DNA of 6,888 bases from Nitrospira sp. GTDB lineage: Bacteria > Nitrospirota > JACRHL01. The stretch spans positions 1 through 6,888 of the forward strand of contig JALWRU010000167.1 of NCBI GenBank assembly GCA_026994095.1, given 5' to 3'. Below are positions 6,006-6,888 of this stretch, in pieces. Position 1 is the first letter of the stretch, and the number at the start of each line of letters is the position of its first letter. A program made the position numbers and the translations under genes. Below the pieces are notes generated by a model that made no database searches, was not told where the DNA came from, and was given only the letters and a program-made list of their open reading frames with translations.

Positions 6006-6694
6006 TGACTGGCCCCCATTGCAGCGATGTAACGGGTCAACAGGCGCATCTGGTCCAGCCCGTAATCGGTGTAGGTGTCACCCCGGTAGATCGGCATACG
6101 CGGGATCGGTGTGTAGCGCTTCGGATCCATCAAAAAGGCCAATACCCAATCCGGATTGAGGCGACGGCTGGCGTCGGTCAAACGGGGCGCGCTTTGGCCG
6201 CCTACCGCCACACCGTAGCGGGTCAAGGTGCGATGACAGGCAAAGCACTGCTGCTGTTTGCCAAACAGGATACGCCCGCGAATCCGGTCCATGCGCGAGG
6301 TGGGTGTCGACAGATCCATCAGACCGACCGGCATCTGTTCATCGGTGAGTGACATCAACGCATTGACGACTTGTGGCAACGACTGCCCGGTCACCTGCGG
6401 GTGGGTAAAGGGGGCGGCGATGGGTCGTAGCGAATCAAAGCGAATACCGCTGATCGCAGTGGGGGCAGCCAGCCACTGGGTGAGCCAGTCGCGCTGGAGT
6501 TTGCTGCCTGCATACCACAGGTTGGGGCCTTTTTCGGCGATACGATCCGCCAACGAGTAGTCGGCGGCAGGCCGGGTCACGGCGTGGCAGCCGGTACAAC
6601 CGTGTGCCGCCAGCACACTGCCACTGGTTGCCGCAGAGGCAAACGGCAGCGGCACTACCAATATCAAAAGAATCAAGAGCCAACGCACACGCAT
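6002..6694 (-). CDS. Periplasmic diheme cytochrome c
   Basis: A 230-residue exported cytochrome with two heme c sites. Residues 1-21 are a signal peptide with a strong hydrophobic core ending in FASA. The first domain has CTGCH (33-37), KGPNLWYAGSKLQRDWLTQWL (55-75, split by a conserved-type WL pattern) and a possible ligand M121 in EQMPVG. The second has CFACH (150-154), GPxL-like SAPRL (168-172), and M200 in PRMPIYRG as the likely ligand, then a terminal helix DQMRLLTRYIAAM. The pattern is that of two fused class I cytochrome c domains. The start is constrained by an in-frame TAA nine bases upstream, though the ribosome site is poor. Both this protein and the monoheme cytochrome begin M-x-VRWL. 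The pair likely passes electrons in the periplasm between an unseen donor and acceptor. Confidence 0.88.
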   Translation of the reverse strand: MRVRWLLILLILVVPLPFASAATSGSVLAAHGCTGCHAVTRPAADYSLADRIAEKGPNLWYAGSKLQRDWLTQWLAAPTAISGIRFDSLRPIAAPFTHPQVTGQSLPQVVNALMSLTDEQMPVGLMDLSTPTSRMDRIRGRILFGKQQQCFACHRTLTRYGVAVGGQSAPRLTDASRRLNPDWVLAFLMDPKRYTPIPRMPIYRGDTYTDYGLDQMRLLTRYIAAMGASQ

Positions 6695-6764
6695 AGGCGC
6701 TTATTTTACCATGTTGAAGGGCACATTCTGCCGTAATCGGCGGGGAAAGATCGGGTCGGCACGC

Positions 6765-6888
6765 TTAACCGTCGCCGGGCGAATCGCCAGTCAACTCCTC
6801 CGGGGCGGCATTCAGATGCAGATACGGCACCTGTGCCCACAACTCGGTCCAGGAGTCGGTATTGGCCTTCAATCGTTGGTGAGGGGCC
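6765..6888 (-). CDS. C-terminal end of an unrecognised gene, cut by the window edge
   Basis: Forty residues are visible before a TAA at 6767-6765, ending in an acidic, Pro/Gly-rich tail (APEELTGDSPGDG). The piece contains DSWTELWAQVPYLHLN, a helix-like stretch with two tryptophans. I chose this frame because about 72 percent of its third positions are G or C, like the neighbours. A second open frame that runs to 6706 has a much lower value and an Arg/Cys-rich translation. The gene lies 70 bases upstream of the diheme cytochrome on the same strand, so it could be in the same transcript. I do not recognise the family. Confidence 0.55.
   Translation of the reverse strand, partial: APHQRLKANTDSWTELWAQVPYLHLNAAPEELTGDSPGDG

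Noticed and set aside
485..6694. A mobile element, defence system, phage or CRISPR array
   Set aside because: No transposase, integrase, direct-repeat array or terminal inverted repeats are visible. The genes are intact biosynthetic and respiratory genes with consistent composition.
6706..6888. Alternative minus-strand open frame at the right edge ending at 6706
   Set aside because: Its third-position GC is about half over the stretch I counted, against about 72 percent in the competing frame, and its translation is Arg/Cys-rich, as expected of an out-of-frame reading.

Overview
The window reads as an ordinary chromosomal segment of a GC-rich proteobacterium, most likely a gammaproteobacterium. 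The evidence is a YrfG-type GMP/IMP nucleotidase, separate trpF and trpC genes, and periplasmic class I cytochromes c with Sec signal peptides. The species cannot be named from the sequence.

Layout. Minus strand, 4668 down to 485: a compact tryptophan biosynthesis block in the order trpG-trpD-trpC-trpF-trpB. Each gene starts inside the stop codon of the one before (ATGA or GTGA overlaps at all four junctions). A promoter with a perfect TATAAT lies just upstream of trpG (4710-4738). The block covers the glutaminase subunit of anthranilate synthase, then phosphoribosyl transfer, isomerisation, indole-glycerol phosphate synthesis and the beta subunit of tryptophan synthase. The partner subunits trpE and trpA are not in the window.

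Minus strand, 459 down to 24: downstream of trpB is an independent-looking unit. It has a perfect palindrome (446-459) overlapping the -35 of a candidate promoter, a leader of about 140 bases with small alternative hairpins, a 53-residue single-pass membrane protein with a good ribosome binding site (113-274), a second hairpin, and a textbook intrinsic terminator (24-52). I do not recognise the protein.

Plus strand, 4946-5680: a HAD phosphatase of the YrfG family, divergent from trpG across a 277-base spacer full of GC-rich inverted repeats. Its last 92 bases overlap the end of a convergent gene.

Minus strand, 6888 down to 5589: the C-terminal end of an unrecognised gene, then a diheme and a monoheme cytochrome c that share a GTGA overlap and are probably co-translated as a periplasmic electron-transfer pair. 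Their redox partner is not visible.

I found no mobile element, CRISPR array, RNA gene or phage sequence. The points most worth following up are the orphan small membrane protein with its palindromic control site, the cytochrome pair, and the convergent coding overlap.
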